From the NCBI GenBank assembly GCA_031409775.1, contig JANNXY010000008.1, positions 1-10,144 of the forward strand: a DNA stretch of 10,144 nt. Direction: 5' to 3'. Position numbers and translations under genes: made by a program. Each line of letters begins with the position of its first letter. Position 1 is the stretch's first letter. The notes below the pieces were generated by a model, which worked only from the letters and a program-made list of their open reading frames with translations, was not told the origin of the DNA and did not search any database. The stretch is from JANNXY01 sp031409775 (GTDB lineage: Bacteria; Patescibacteriota; Minisyncoccia; Phycocordibacterales; CAIZIN01). Shown one piece after another: positions 1 through 5,375 of the stretch.

Positions 1-43
1 CATTTTCTAATTCCGGGTTTCACAACAAACCTGGGCGGGCGCG

Positions 44-59
44 CCCCCTCCCCCCCCCC
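44..59. repeat. C-rich homopolymer tract
   Basis: Five C, one T and ten C in a row sit directly against the outer end of the left inverted repeat. On the other strand this is a G-run, which can be a polymerase or sequencing artefact, a slippage site, or simply GC-rich sequence. The remaining bases 1-43 show no gene. A short self-complementary stretch (GGGTTT and AAACC arms, near 14-33) is present. Confidence 0.6.
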
Positions 60-201
60 ACGCTGTTTCGCCCGTTTTCGCCAATGAATTCGGATTCCCG
101 CCTTCGGCGGGACGGATTGTTTTTTCGCCAAGAAGCAGGTGCGAAATCAGAAGCAATTTTGACTCATAGTATTTGCTTTGGATACAAAAAGAATTTTTAT
201 T
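57..201 (-). repeat. Inverted, internally deleted copy of the recombinase gene
   Basis: Read on the minus strand, this stretch matches pieces of the downstream recombinase gene in the same order as in the gene. Bases 201-182 match 220-240 (one A-tract indel), 180-165 match 592-607 (16 bp exact), 161-145 match 1542-1558 (17 bp exact), and 144-57 match 1603-1690 (88 bp exact). Only one to three bases lie between the blocks. Exact 16-17 bp matches are very unlikely by chance in a 1.6 kb gene, and the shared order makes coincidence untenable. The copy is a collapsed remnant with gaps corresponding to 241-591, 608-1541 and 1559-1602. It has no coding capacity of its own. It could be a decayed inverted duplication, a non-autonomous element derivative, or an amplification or assembly chimera. 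Confidence 0.85.
97..111. repeat. REP-like palindrome (left copy)
   Basis: CCCGCC-TTC-GGCGGG is a perfect 6-bp stem with a 3-base loop, flanked by GGATT on the left and GGATT after one AC step on the right. An identical element in inverse orientation lies at 1636-1650 inside the 88-bp repeat. Short GC palindromes of this type are common in CPR genomes. Confidence 0.6.
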
Positions 202-206
202 ACTAT
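178..206 (+). promoter_or_regulatory. Putative promoter of the recombinase gene
   Basis: TTGGAT at 178-183 and TACTAT at 201-206 are separated by 17 bases. The predicted transcript start falls at about 213-214, on the ATG at 214. The 182-201 segment can also pair with 220-240, placing both candidate ATG codons (205 and 214) in the loop or flank of a hairpin. Confidence 0.4.
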
Positions 207-213
207 GAATAAT

Positions 214-1794
214 ATGGAAAATAAAAAATTCTTTTTGTATGCTCGCAAGTCAACTGATGTCGAGGACAAGCAGGTTCTTTCGATTGATGCCCAGCTCACC
301 GAATTGCGGGAATACGCCGTTCGGGAAAATATTGAAATTTCCGCCGAATATGTGGAAAAACAATCTGCGAAAGTGCCAGGTCGTCCGTTGTTTAACAAGA
401 TGATGAAAGAAATTGAAACTTTCGGCGGAAACATCCTTGCATGGAATCCCGATCGTCTCGCCCGCAATTCGGTGGACGGAGGCAAAGTTATTTATCTCCT
501 CGACACAGGGAAACTTGCGAGCATTAAATTTCCAACCTTTTGGTGCGACAATACTGGTCAGGGTAAATTTATGCTCAACATGGCTTTCGGACAAAGCAAA
601 TACTATGTAGATTCTCTTTCCGAAAATACGAAACGCGGACTTCGCCAAAAGGTACGCATGGGTATATTTCCGAGCCAAGCGCCTTTAGGGTATCTCAACG
701 ATTCGAGGACAAAAACAATCGTAGTGGAAAAACGAAAATCTAAAATTGTGCGCTTGGCTTTTGAACGATATGTGAAAGGTAATCAAAGGTTAGAAGATAT
801 TGCAAACTTTTTGGCGAAATCCGGCGTTACCACTCGAACCGGAAAGAGAATCTCAAAAACCAAAGCGTCTTTTATCCTCTCCAACCCATTCTATATCGGT
901 TTATTCAAATATGGTGGTGAAATCCACGAAGGAAAGCACGAGCCAATCATTTCAAAGAAACTTTTTGATGAAGCACAGGAAATGTTGAAACTTCGTGGAC
1001 AACCAGAACGCAAACCACAAAACGAACCTCAACCATATTGCGGACTCATTTCCTGTGCTTCTTGCGGAATGATGATAACTGCTGAAAACAAAACGAAGCG
1101 ACAGAAAAATGGAAATGTTCACGAATATGTTTACTATCGTTGTACGAAAAAATCGAAAGTAATGAAGTGTCCTGAAATGTCGCTTCGTTCTGAAGAAGTA
1201 GACAAGCAGTTATCATCCTTAATCAAAAAAGTTTCTTTGCCCAAAGACTGGGCGGAGGAATTAAATCGTCTTGCTTTGCAAGACTACAAAAACTCCGCCC
1301 CGTCTTTGACTGCTTGTGTGGAAGAAAAAAAGAAAAAGATTTTTTCTTTGTCGGAAAAATTAGAGCGCCTTCTCACTGGCTATCTTGACCAAGTAATTGA
1401 CCAACCAGATTATTGTTTACAAAAAGCAAAGTTGTTATCTGAAAAGAAGTCGCTCCAAGAAGAAATCTTTAACTTTTCACACAAACAGAATGATTGGCTC
1501 GCACCTTTCCAAAACTGGCTAAAAGACGCTCAATCCTTGGACAAAATTGCTTCTGATTCAGACCTTTTTGCTAAAAAGGTCTGTGCCAAAGAAATCTTTG
1601 GCTCGCACCTGCTTCTTGGCGAAAAAACAATCCGTCCCGCCGAAGGCGGGAATCCGAATTCATTGGCGAAAACGGGCGAAACAGCGTGGGCGTGCCTACG
1701 GCACGCCCACTCCTTGGTTGGTTCTCAACCGCTAAGTTCCATTCTGGTGCGCGGTATAGGACTCGAACCTATAACATTTACAACGTCAATGTAA
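214..1794 (+). CDS. Large serine recombinase (resolvase/integrase family)
   Basis: Site-specific DNA recombinase that would cut and rejoin DNA through a serine-DNA link. Numbered from the ATG at 214 (526 residues), it has an N-terminal resolvase domain (about 5-145) with the catalytic Ser13 in the motif YARKSTD and a DRLARN motif near 80-85. A recombinase domain follows (about 155-260), then a zinc ribbon with C281, C284, C310 and C319, then a coiled-coil stretch (about 365-435). The start at 214 gives the usual short leader before the YARKS motif and sits just after a promoter-like pair; ATG 205 and TTG 178 are alternatives with no visible Shine-Dalgarno site. The last 50 or so residues are not family-like: they translate a REP-type palindrome and then the antisense strand of tRNA-Val, so the reading frame has probably run on past its original end. 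Location at a tRNA 3' end suggests an integrated element whose other boundary is outside the window. Confidence 0.9.
   Translation: MENKKFFLYARKSTDVEDKQVLSIDAQLTELREYAVRENIEISAEYVEKQSAKVPGRPLFNKMMKEIETFGGNILAWNPDRLARNSVDGGKVIYLLDTGKLASIKFPTFWCDNTGQGKFMLNMAFGQSKYYVDSLSENTKRGLRQKVRMGIFPSQAPLGYLNDSRTKTIVVEKRKSKIVRLAFERYVKGNQRLEDIANFLAKSGVTTRTGKRISKTKASFILSNPFYIGLFKYGGEIHEGKHEPIISKKLFDEAQEMLKLRGQPERKPQNEPQPYCGLISCASCGMMITAENKTKRQKNGNVHEYVYYRCTKKSKVMKCPEMSLRSEEVDKQLSSLIKKVSLPKDWAEELNRLALQDYKNSAPSLTACVEEKKKKIFSLSEKLERLLTGYLDQVIDQPDYCLQKAKLLSEKKSLQEEIFNFSHKQNDWLAPFQNWLKDAQSLDKIASDSDLFAKKVCAKEIFGSHLLLGEKTIRPAEGGNPNSLAKTGETAWACLRHAHSLVGSQPLSSILVRGIGLEPITFTTSM
1559..1602 (+). repeat. Two adjacent hairpins inside the recombinase gene
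   Basis: Bases 1559-1583 form a perfect 11-bp stem (CAGACCTTTTT arm) with loop GCT. Bases 1585-1602 form a perfect 7-bp stem (GCCAAAG/CTTTGGC) with loop AAAT. The pair is exactly the 44-base segment absent from the inverted copy at 57-161. Confidence 0.85.
1603..1690 (+). repeat. Right arm of the 88-bp perfect inverted repeat
   Basis: Exact reverse complement of 57-144. It covers the last family-like codons of the recombinase (residues around SHLLLGEKT) and the REP-like palindrome at 1636-1650, and ends within the left arm of the hairpin at 1686-1710. With the left arm it brackets nearly the whole recombinase gene. Confidence 0.95.
1686..1710. repeat. GC-rich perfect palindrome between recombinase and tRNA-Val
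   Basis: GTGGGCGTGCC, loop TAC, then GGCACGCCCAC: an 11-bp perfect stem. It lies inside the run-on tail of the recombinase frame and downstream (3') of the minus-strand tRNA-Val. No T-tract follows on either strand, so it resembles a REP-type palindrome more than an intrinsic terminator. It could still help stop or process the tRNA transcript. Confidence 0.65.
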
Positions 1795-1820
1795 CGCTCT
1801 ACCAATTGAGCTAACCGCGC
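1745..1820 (-). tRNA. tRNA-Val (GAC)
   Basis: The minus strand folds into a full cloverleaf. It has a 7-bp acceptor stem (GCGCGGT/ACCGCGC), a D-arm GCTC/GAGC, an anticodon stem TTACA/TGTAA with loop TTGACGT giving anticodon GAC, a T-arm with TTCGAGT, discriminator A and encoded CCA (1745-1747). The recombinase frame overlaps its 3' portion on the opposite strand (1745-1794). An intact 3' end next to an integrase gene is what is expected when an element restores the tRNA on insertion. The matching duplicate of the 3' end is not seen in bases 1-200. Confidence 0.95.
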
Positions 1821-1832
1821 ATTTGTGTGGAT

Positions 1833-1861
1833 ACTTTAGCAGATTTATGGCCTTATTTCAA
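1833..1861 (-). promoter_or_regulatory. Promoter of tRNA-Val
   Basis: On the minus strand TTGAAA (1856-1861) and TAAAGT (1833-1838) are separated by 17 bases, and transcription would begin about 6 bases before the tRNA. The -35 box overlaps the stop region of the gene ending at 1853. Confidence 0.55.
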
Positions 1862-2116
1862 ATCGCTGATCTGCATCGGGCTCTGGATAAGTGGTGGGGT
1901 CATGTCTATCACACCGTATTGCTTCTCATAATTCTCCACCTGCTTGTTCATCCAGATAGCGATACTTTTCATCACCGTCGGAGATGTGGCATATGCATCG
2001 AGGGCATTACCAGATGTGATGGCAAATGAAAATATTTCTTTGCCATAAGTTCCCGCTGCACCGTCACAGAATTTCTTAGGAATTTGATTAAAGTTGATTT
2101 TGGTCGGGTCGATCAT
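1853..2116 (-). CDS. DUF3467-like small protein
   Basis: An 87-residue soluble protein with no signal peptide or membrane segment. The segment at about 22-70, with a beta-like stretch (KEIFSFAIT), a helix (SPTVMKSIAIWMNKQ) and a closing NYEKQYGVID, resembles the DUF3467 family. That family is about the same size and also ends in a helix followed by a YE..(F/Y)G.I pattern. Its function is unknown. The resemblance is by pattern recall and could be superficial. It follows the small membrane-protein gene by 12 bases and may be cotranscribed with it, though TACAAT lies exactly 6 bases before its ATG (2123-2128), so it may also have its own leaderless start. No Shine-Dalgarno site is visible. Confidence 0.65.
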   Translation of the reverse strand: MIDPTKINFNQIPKKFCDGAAGTYGKEIFSFAITSGNALDAYATSPTVMKSIAIWMNKQVENYEKQYGVIDMTPPLIQSPMQISDLK

Positions 2117-2128
2117 GATGTGATTGTA

Positions 2129-2353
2129 TCACAAAAGGCTGGCACAAGAAAAAAGCAGGACAGCAGATACAAAGAAGGATAGAAACACGTACTGCCAGTA
2201 GTAACCAGGCTGTGATGCCAGATATATCCAACCACCAGCGATCTTGGTTCCTGACTTGCCATATACTTTCCGGCTGTACAATCCGTAGATGGCGTTCATT
2301 AGAAATGCGAGACCTAGGATGGTCCCGACGAATTTGATATGAAATAGATCCAT
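2129..2353 (-). CDS. Small two-helix membrane protein
   Basis: A 74-residue protein with two hydrophobic segments (about 7-25 and 52-72) joined by a basic, glycine-containing loop (SRKVYGKSGTKIAGG), so both ends probably lie on one side of the membrane. I do not recognise the family. The upstream promoter is excellent, supporting a real gene. It probably forms a short operon with the DUF3467-like gene downstream. Confidence 0.65.
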   Translation of the reverse strand: MDLFHIKFVGTILGLAFLMNAIYGLYSRKVYGKSGTKIAGGWIYLASQPGYYWQYVFLSFFVSAVLLFSCASLL

Positions 2354-2359
2354 ACGCTA

Positions 2360-2388
2360 ATTATACTTTTATTTTCTCGTCTGACCAA
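2360..2388 (-). promoter_or_regulatory. Strong promoter of the small membrane-protein gene
   Basis: TTGGTC (2383-2388), a 17-base spacer and a perfect TATAAT (2360-2365) on the minus strand. The -10 box ends 6 bases before the ATG at 2353, so the transcript would begin on or next to the start codon. Confidence 0.65.
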
Positions 2389-2402
2389 TTCCACTAGTCG
2401 TG

Positions 2403-2474
2403 TGACCCTACGGAGAGTCGAACTCCGCTTCCCTCCTTGAAAAGGAGGTGTCCTAACCGATAGACGATAGGGCC
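2403..2474 (-). tRNA. tRNA-Glu (TTC)
   Basis: Minus-strand cloverleaf of 72 bases. It has an acceptor stem GGCCCTA/TAGGGTC (one G-T pair), a D-arm with GTC/GAC, an anticodon stem CCTCC/GGAGG with loop TTTTCAA giving anticodon TTC, and a T-arm GGAG/CTCC with TTCGACT. The discriminator is A. CCA is not encoded (the next bases are CAC), unlike the other two tRNAs here, so the CCA-adding enzyme is needed. Confidence 0.93.
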
Positions 2475-2519
2475 CTCTTACGCCAAGGCTCCAGCGGGCA
2501 AGCCATAACATAAAGTTTG

Positions 2520-2550
2520 ATTATACTACCATTTTTTGAAAAAATTGCAA
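2520..2550 (-). promoter_or_regulatory. Promoter of tRNA-Glu
   Basis: A perfect TATAAT on the minus strand (2520-2525) lies about 46 bases before the tRNA. The best -35 candidate is TTGCAA (2545-2550), with a long 19-base spacer. It overlaps the promoter of the divergent tRNA-Ser. Confidence 0.45.
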
Positions 2551-2563
2551 AAAATGCTATGGT
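2536..2563 (+). promoter_or_regulatory. Promoter of tRNA-Ser
   Basis: TTGAAA (2536-2541), a 16-base spacer and TATGGT (2558-2563) preceded by TGC, an extended -10. The predicted start is about two bases before the tRNA. The nearer TATAAG at 2563-2568 would start inside the tRNA and is less likely. Confidence 0.45.
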
Positions 2564-2571
2564 ATAAGATT

Positions 2572-2664
2572 GGAAGAGTACCGAAGTGGTCATAACGGCG
2601 CCGACTCGAAATCGGATGGTCGGGTAAAACCGGCACACGGGTTCGACTCCCGTCTCTTCCGCCA
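2572..2664 (+). tRNA. tRNA-Ser (CGA)
   Basis: A 93-base class II tRNA. It has an acceptor stem GGAAGAG/CTCTTCC, discriminator G with encoded CCA (2662-2664), an anticodon loop CTCGAAA giving anticodon CGA, a long variable arm typical of serine tRNAs, and a T-arm CGGG/CCCG with TTCGACT. It reads UCG codons. Confidence 0.95.
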
Positions 2665-2668
2665 ATTA

Positions 2669-2677
2669 TGCTAAAAT
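2669..2677 (+). promoter_or_regulatory. Extended -10 of the MBL-fold gene
   Basis: TGCTAAAAT, an extended -10 (TGn plus TAAAAT), begins five bases after the tRNA-Ser CCA and ends 6 bases before the ATG at 2684. No Shine-Dalgarno site fits in the 6-base gap, so a leaderless transcript is likely unless the gene is read through from the tRNA. Confidence 0.5.
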
Positions 2678-2683
2678 TAATCT

Positions 2684-3322
2684 ATGAAAGTCACCAAACT
2701 CGGCCATTGCTGCCTAATTATCGAAATAAACGGAACTAGGTTCCTCACTGACCCTGGCAACTACACAACTGCCCAGGATACTACCGAGCGGATCGATGCC
2801 GTGGTCATCAGCCACGAACACACTGATCATCTGCATGTAGAGTCACTCAAAACAGTTTTGAAAAATAACCAAAATGCAATAGTTATCGCCAATGCTTCTG
2901 TGGGCAAAATTCTGGATAAAGAAAATATAAAGTATGAGAAAGTGGGGGATACAGAGAAGTTCGTACTCAACGATGTAGAAATATCTGGCCACGGATTACA
3001 GCACGCACCGATATATCGTGACTACGAGCAAGTCGAAAATACAGGATATTTATTTGGTGGCAAGCTATTCTATCCAGGCGACGCCTTCTATAACCCAGGT
3101 TTCCCGATCGACGTGCTTGCATTCCCTGTGACCGGTCCATGGTGCAATATCTCTGACGCACTCGACTATGTACTCGATGTGAAGCCACGAGTAGCGTTCC
3201 AGATACATGATGGGAATTTGGTTAGGCAAAACGGTATCACTGTCCGGCTACCTGGCCTAAAGCTACCTGAAGCAGGAATTGAATTTGTGGCACTAGAGTT
3301 GGGTAAGGAATATGAATTCTAA
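2684..3322 (+). CDS. MBL-fold metal-dependent hydrolase
   Basis: A 212-residue metallo-beta-lactamase-fold protein of the UlaG/YcbL-like type. The metal-binding signature HEHTDH is at 44-49, with further likely ligands at H103 or H107 (SGHGLQH), D133 (YPGDA) and H175 (QIHDG). Two metal ions, normally zinc, would be held in a cytoplasmic active site. The substrate cannot be told from sequence; relatives include lactonases, phosphodiesterases and RNA-processing enzymes, but the beta-CASP insertion of RNases is absent. It is the first gene of a tight plus-strand cluster, and its end overlaps the next gene by 11 bases. Confidence 0.88.
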   Translation: MKVTKLGHCCLIIEINGTRFLTDPGNYTTAQDTTERIDAVVISHEHTDHLHVESLKTVLKNNQNAIVIANASVGKILDKENIKYEKVGDTEKFVLNDVEISGHGLQHAPIYRDYEQVENTGYLFGGKLFYPGDAFYNPGFPIDVLAFPVTGPWCNISDALDYVLDVKPRVAFQIHDGNLVRQNGITVRLPGLKLPEAGIEFVALELGKEYEF

Positions 3323-4034
3323 AATTAAAATGAATAGCAATTATTCAAAAATCGAAAAGAATCAATTATATGCAGGTATTATTTGGATAATATCAGCAGT
3401 TGCGCTTGGAATCTATGGGATTATGCTTTTCTTTAATTCCCAAATCCCTGGAATGGGAGAACTTGTGAAGTCTCTATCAGAAATCGACAAGAAATATATT
3501 TACTTCGCAGCTTTTATTTCTGTATTTATCGAAGGTTTATATTTCATTGGAAGCTTTTTCCCTGGAGCAAGTTTGGTGATCATTATTGCAATTATTTCCG
3601 GAGCGAGTGGGTATGGTGTGTTTAGCATTACTTTGTTGTTGATTTTCATCGGGTGGAGCCTTGCTGGCATGGTAAATATCTATCTGGCCAAAACATACAG
3701 GAAAAGAATCATAAAGCTACAATCCTCCGAAGAATATCAAGTTAAAGATCGTGTATGGACAACTTGGTTTCCTGCTTTCCGGTCCAGTTACGAGGTGGCT
3801 CAAGTAATCGAGGGAGGGCATCCCATGAAGGTTTATATCTCTTCGCTTAGGGTTAGATTTTGGGCAACTTTGTTTGTGGGTGCACTAGCAATGATTGTTC
3901 CGCTTATCTTTGATATTAATAATTCATCTGATCAGGAAAGCTTCGCGACAATTATAATTGTGTTTCTTATAAGCTTAGTTGTAGGAATTCGTAAAGTTAG
4001 AAAATATTTTCGTGAAATAAAATTGAATAGATAA
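3312..4034 (+). CDS. DedA/VTT-like integral membrane protein
   Basis: A 240-residue membrane protein with hydrophobic segments near 21-41, 62-82, 86-98, 103-125, 184-202 and 211-226. The stretch at 73-98 (FIEG, then SFFPGASLV and a small-residue helix) and the region 153-200, with a loop before a returning helix, resemble the DedA/SNARE-associated (VTT) fold. In well-studied members that fold moves lipid carriers or phospholipids across the membrane. The match is by pattern and the protein is divergent, so the function is inference. The start at 3312 has AGGA just upstream and overlaps the end of the hydrolase gene; M7 (3330) is an alternative. Its stop overlaps the next start as TAATG. Confidence 0.65.
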   Translation: MNSKIKMNSNYSKIEKNQLYAGIIWIISAVALGIYGIMLFFNSQIPGMGELVKSLSEIDKKYIYFAAFISVFIEGLYFIGSFFPGASLVIIIAIISGASGYGVFSITLLLIFIGWSLAGMVNIYLAKTYRKRIIKLQSSEEYQVKDRVWTTWFPAFRSSYEVAQVIEGGHPMKVYISSLRVRFWATLFVGALAMIVPLIFDINNSSDQESFATIIIVFLISLVVGIRKVRKYFREIKLNR

Positions 4035-4582
4035 TGAAGCCCTTAATCATCGCTGAAGTAAAGACAGAGTCGCCATTTGGATTCAAGTCTGACAAGTCTT
4101 GGGAAGAGTTGTTTGTAATTGTAGATAAAGTCGGCGACATAATATCGATACATACCGATCCGCGCTGGGGAGGCTCCTTTGAACTTATTAGAAAGGCAAG
4201 GGCGAAGACTGATAAACCAATTCTTGCCAAAGGCATTCATGCTACTGATGTTGAAATAGAAATAGCGATAGATTCCGGTGCAGACTACGTGCTCGTAGTG
4301 GGGAGGATTCCAAAAATCCATCAGGACAAGTGTCTGATCGAACCTTTTACATTGGCCGAGCTAGCTCGCATTCCAACTCATTTTAAAGCGGTGTGGAATA
4401 GTCGAGATCTAGCGAATGGAGGATTAAAGGAAGAAAAATTTGACCAGGCTCGGGCTATTTTCCCAGGCTGGTTATGCCAAGCGAGCAATATAGAAACTGT
4501 AGATGACATACAGCCCGGCACGGATGCTGTGCTGGTAGGTACCTATCTTGTTCCTTTTTCTAAATCTATAAAGTTGCTATGA
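4034..4582 (+). CDS. TrpC-like (IGP synthase-related) TIM-barrel protein, N-terminally short
   Basis: A 182-residue protein resembling indole-3-glycerol-phosphate synthase, which closes the indole ring in tryptophan synthesis. Motifs appear in TrpC order: IIAEVKTESP (E8, K10), ILAKG (K66), LIEPFTLAEL (E103, the position of EVH in TrpC), VWNSRDL (N122, R124), QASNI (S151, where TrpC has AESGI) and DAVLVGTYL. Most catalytic and phosphate-binding positions persist, but the Glu of AESGI is Ala. The first 40-50 residues of TrpC, including the extra N-terminal helix that covers the substrate, are missing. Usual length is about 250-260. No other trp gene is nearby, so it may have another substrate or role. 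The start overlaps the previous stop (TAATG), implying translational coupling. Confidence 0.75.
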   Translation: MKPLIIAEVKTESPFGFKSDKSWEELFVIVDKVGDIISIHTDPRWGGSFELIRKARAKTDKPILAKGIHATDVEIEIAIDSGADYVLVVGRIPKIHQDKCLIEPFTLAELARIPTHFKAVWNSRDLANGGLKEEKFDQARAIFPGWLCQASNIETVDDIQPGTDAVLVGTYLVPFSKSIKLL

Positions 4583-4605
4583 TATAGGCAGAAAGGAGAA
4601 TCGAA

Positions 4606-4941
4606 ATGCAAAAAATTCATTGTAAAGGGATTAAAGACAAGTTTGATTGGATGGTTCTTGCAAATAATGCCCTGACTCTTTCTTTCGGAGTTCAGTTTGA
4701 GGGAGTACCTCAAATAACGATCAAACAGTCCGAGAGCGTCTTCCCGAACCATGCGATAGCAGATTGCGTGGAGGTGAGACTGGCTGGTATTGCCGAGGAT
4801 GGCAAGAGAAGTACAACTCTCGTAGCGGTGTTCAGGGTGGTGAGAGATGAAGAGTTGAACCTGCTGCCGTTGCACTTAACGATCGGAAGGAAAAAGAAGG
4901 ATCGCAAAGAAGAGAAAGCAGAGTATGGTATTACAAATTAA
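4606..4941 (+). CDS. Hypothetical protein with basic C-terminal tail
   Basis: A 111-residue soluble protein I do not recognise. Residues 1-90 look like alternating beta strands (VEVRLAGIAED, TTLVAVFRVV) without membrane segments or metal motifs. The tail from about 93 is rich in K, R and E. It is preceded by GGAGA seven or so bases before the ATG, the clearest Shine-Dalgarno site in the window, and follows the TrpC-like gene by 23 bases, so it is probably the last gene of that transcript. A strong hairpin follows its stop codon at once. Confidence 0.7.
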   Translation: MQKIHCKGIKDKFDWMVLANNALTLSFGVQFEGVPQITIKQSESVFPNHAIADCVEVRLAGIAEDGKRSTTLVAVFRVVRDEELNLLPLHLTIGRKKKDRKEEKAEYGITN

Positions 4942-4983
4942 AAACCTCGCGCGCCATCCCCATGGCCCCACGCGCGAGGTTTT
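4941..4983. terminator. Bidirectional intrinsic terminator
   Basis: A perfect 13-bp stem (AAAACCTCGCGCG with CGCGCGAGGTTTT) encloses a 17-base loop. It has a T-run on the plus strand and, by symmetry, one on the minus strand. It begins at the stop codon of the plus-strand gene and lies 22 bases past the end of minus-strand csaA, so it can terminate both converging units. Confidence 0.85.
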
Positions 4984-5005
4984 CCTTTCCCAATTTTATT
5001 TAAAC

Positions 5006-5341
5006 TCAGAACATTTTGCTGCCATTTGGCACATGACGATCAGGCTCCGTTAGAACAACATCTCCATTCGCATCAGGGAATCCTGTGGTGAGACATTCTG
5101 AAATAAACGGTCCGATTTGTTTGGGTGGGAAATTTATAACGCCCACGATCTGCTTGCCGATGAGTTGATCTAGAGAATAATGCTTGGTAATTTGAGCGCT
5201 GGACTTTTTTATTCCTAATTCTCCGAAATCAATAGTAAGTTTGTAAGCAGGCTTCTTGGCTTCTGGGAAGTTTTCAGCCTGAATTATTGTACCTACTCGT
5301 AATTCAACTTTCTCGAAATCATTCAAATTTATTTGTTCCAT
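5006..5341 (-). CDS. csaA: CsaA-like tRNA-binding domain protein
   Basis: A 111-residue full-length member of the CsaA/Trbp111 OB-fold family, which binds tRNA and in some bacteria has been described as a secretion-related chaperone. Family marks are FEKVELRVGTI (9-19), ENFPEAKKPAYKL (23-35), SSAQITKHY (47-55), NFPPKQIGPFISE (70-82), GFPD (87-90) and VPNG (104-107). It is a stand-alone domain, not the C-terminal part of MetRS or PheRS. It is the last gene of the minus-strand cluster. No Shine-Dalgarno site is clear. Confidence 0.93.
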   Translation of the reverse strand: MEQINLNDFEKVELRVGTIIQAENFPEAKKPAYKLTIDFGELGIKKSSAQITKHYSLDQLIGKQIVGVINFPPKQIGPFISECLTTGFPDANGDVVLTEPDRHVPNGSKMF

Positions 5342-5375
5342 GGCGATGGGGTTATTTAAATAAAAATCTCAAGCC

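Noticed and set aside
44..59. G-quadruplex or phase-variation tract at the C-run
   Set aside because: It has one long run and one shorter run and is not inside or before an identifiable gene; a sequencing or assembly cause is equally likely.
1..200. Second attachment site matching the tRNA-Val 3' end
   Set aside because: I looked for the tRNA 3' sequence here and did not find it; the left similarity is to the recombinase 3' end, not to the tRNA.
147..678. Minus-strand frames opposite the recombinase (147-485 and 250-678)
   Set aside because: They are antisense to a well-supported gene, have no family features and no promoter; one ends in the collapsed copy.
1823..2029. Plus-strand frame of 68 codons
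   Set aside because: Shadow of the minus-strand DUF3467-like gene, which has a better composition and start region.
2314..2665. Minus-strand frames 2314-2511 and 2453-2665 across the tRNAs
   Set aside because: They translate tRNA-Glu itself and the antisense of tRNA-Ser (the ETGVEPVCRF-type tail is typical of tRNA antisense translation).
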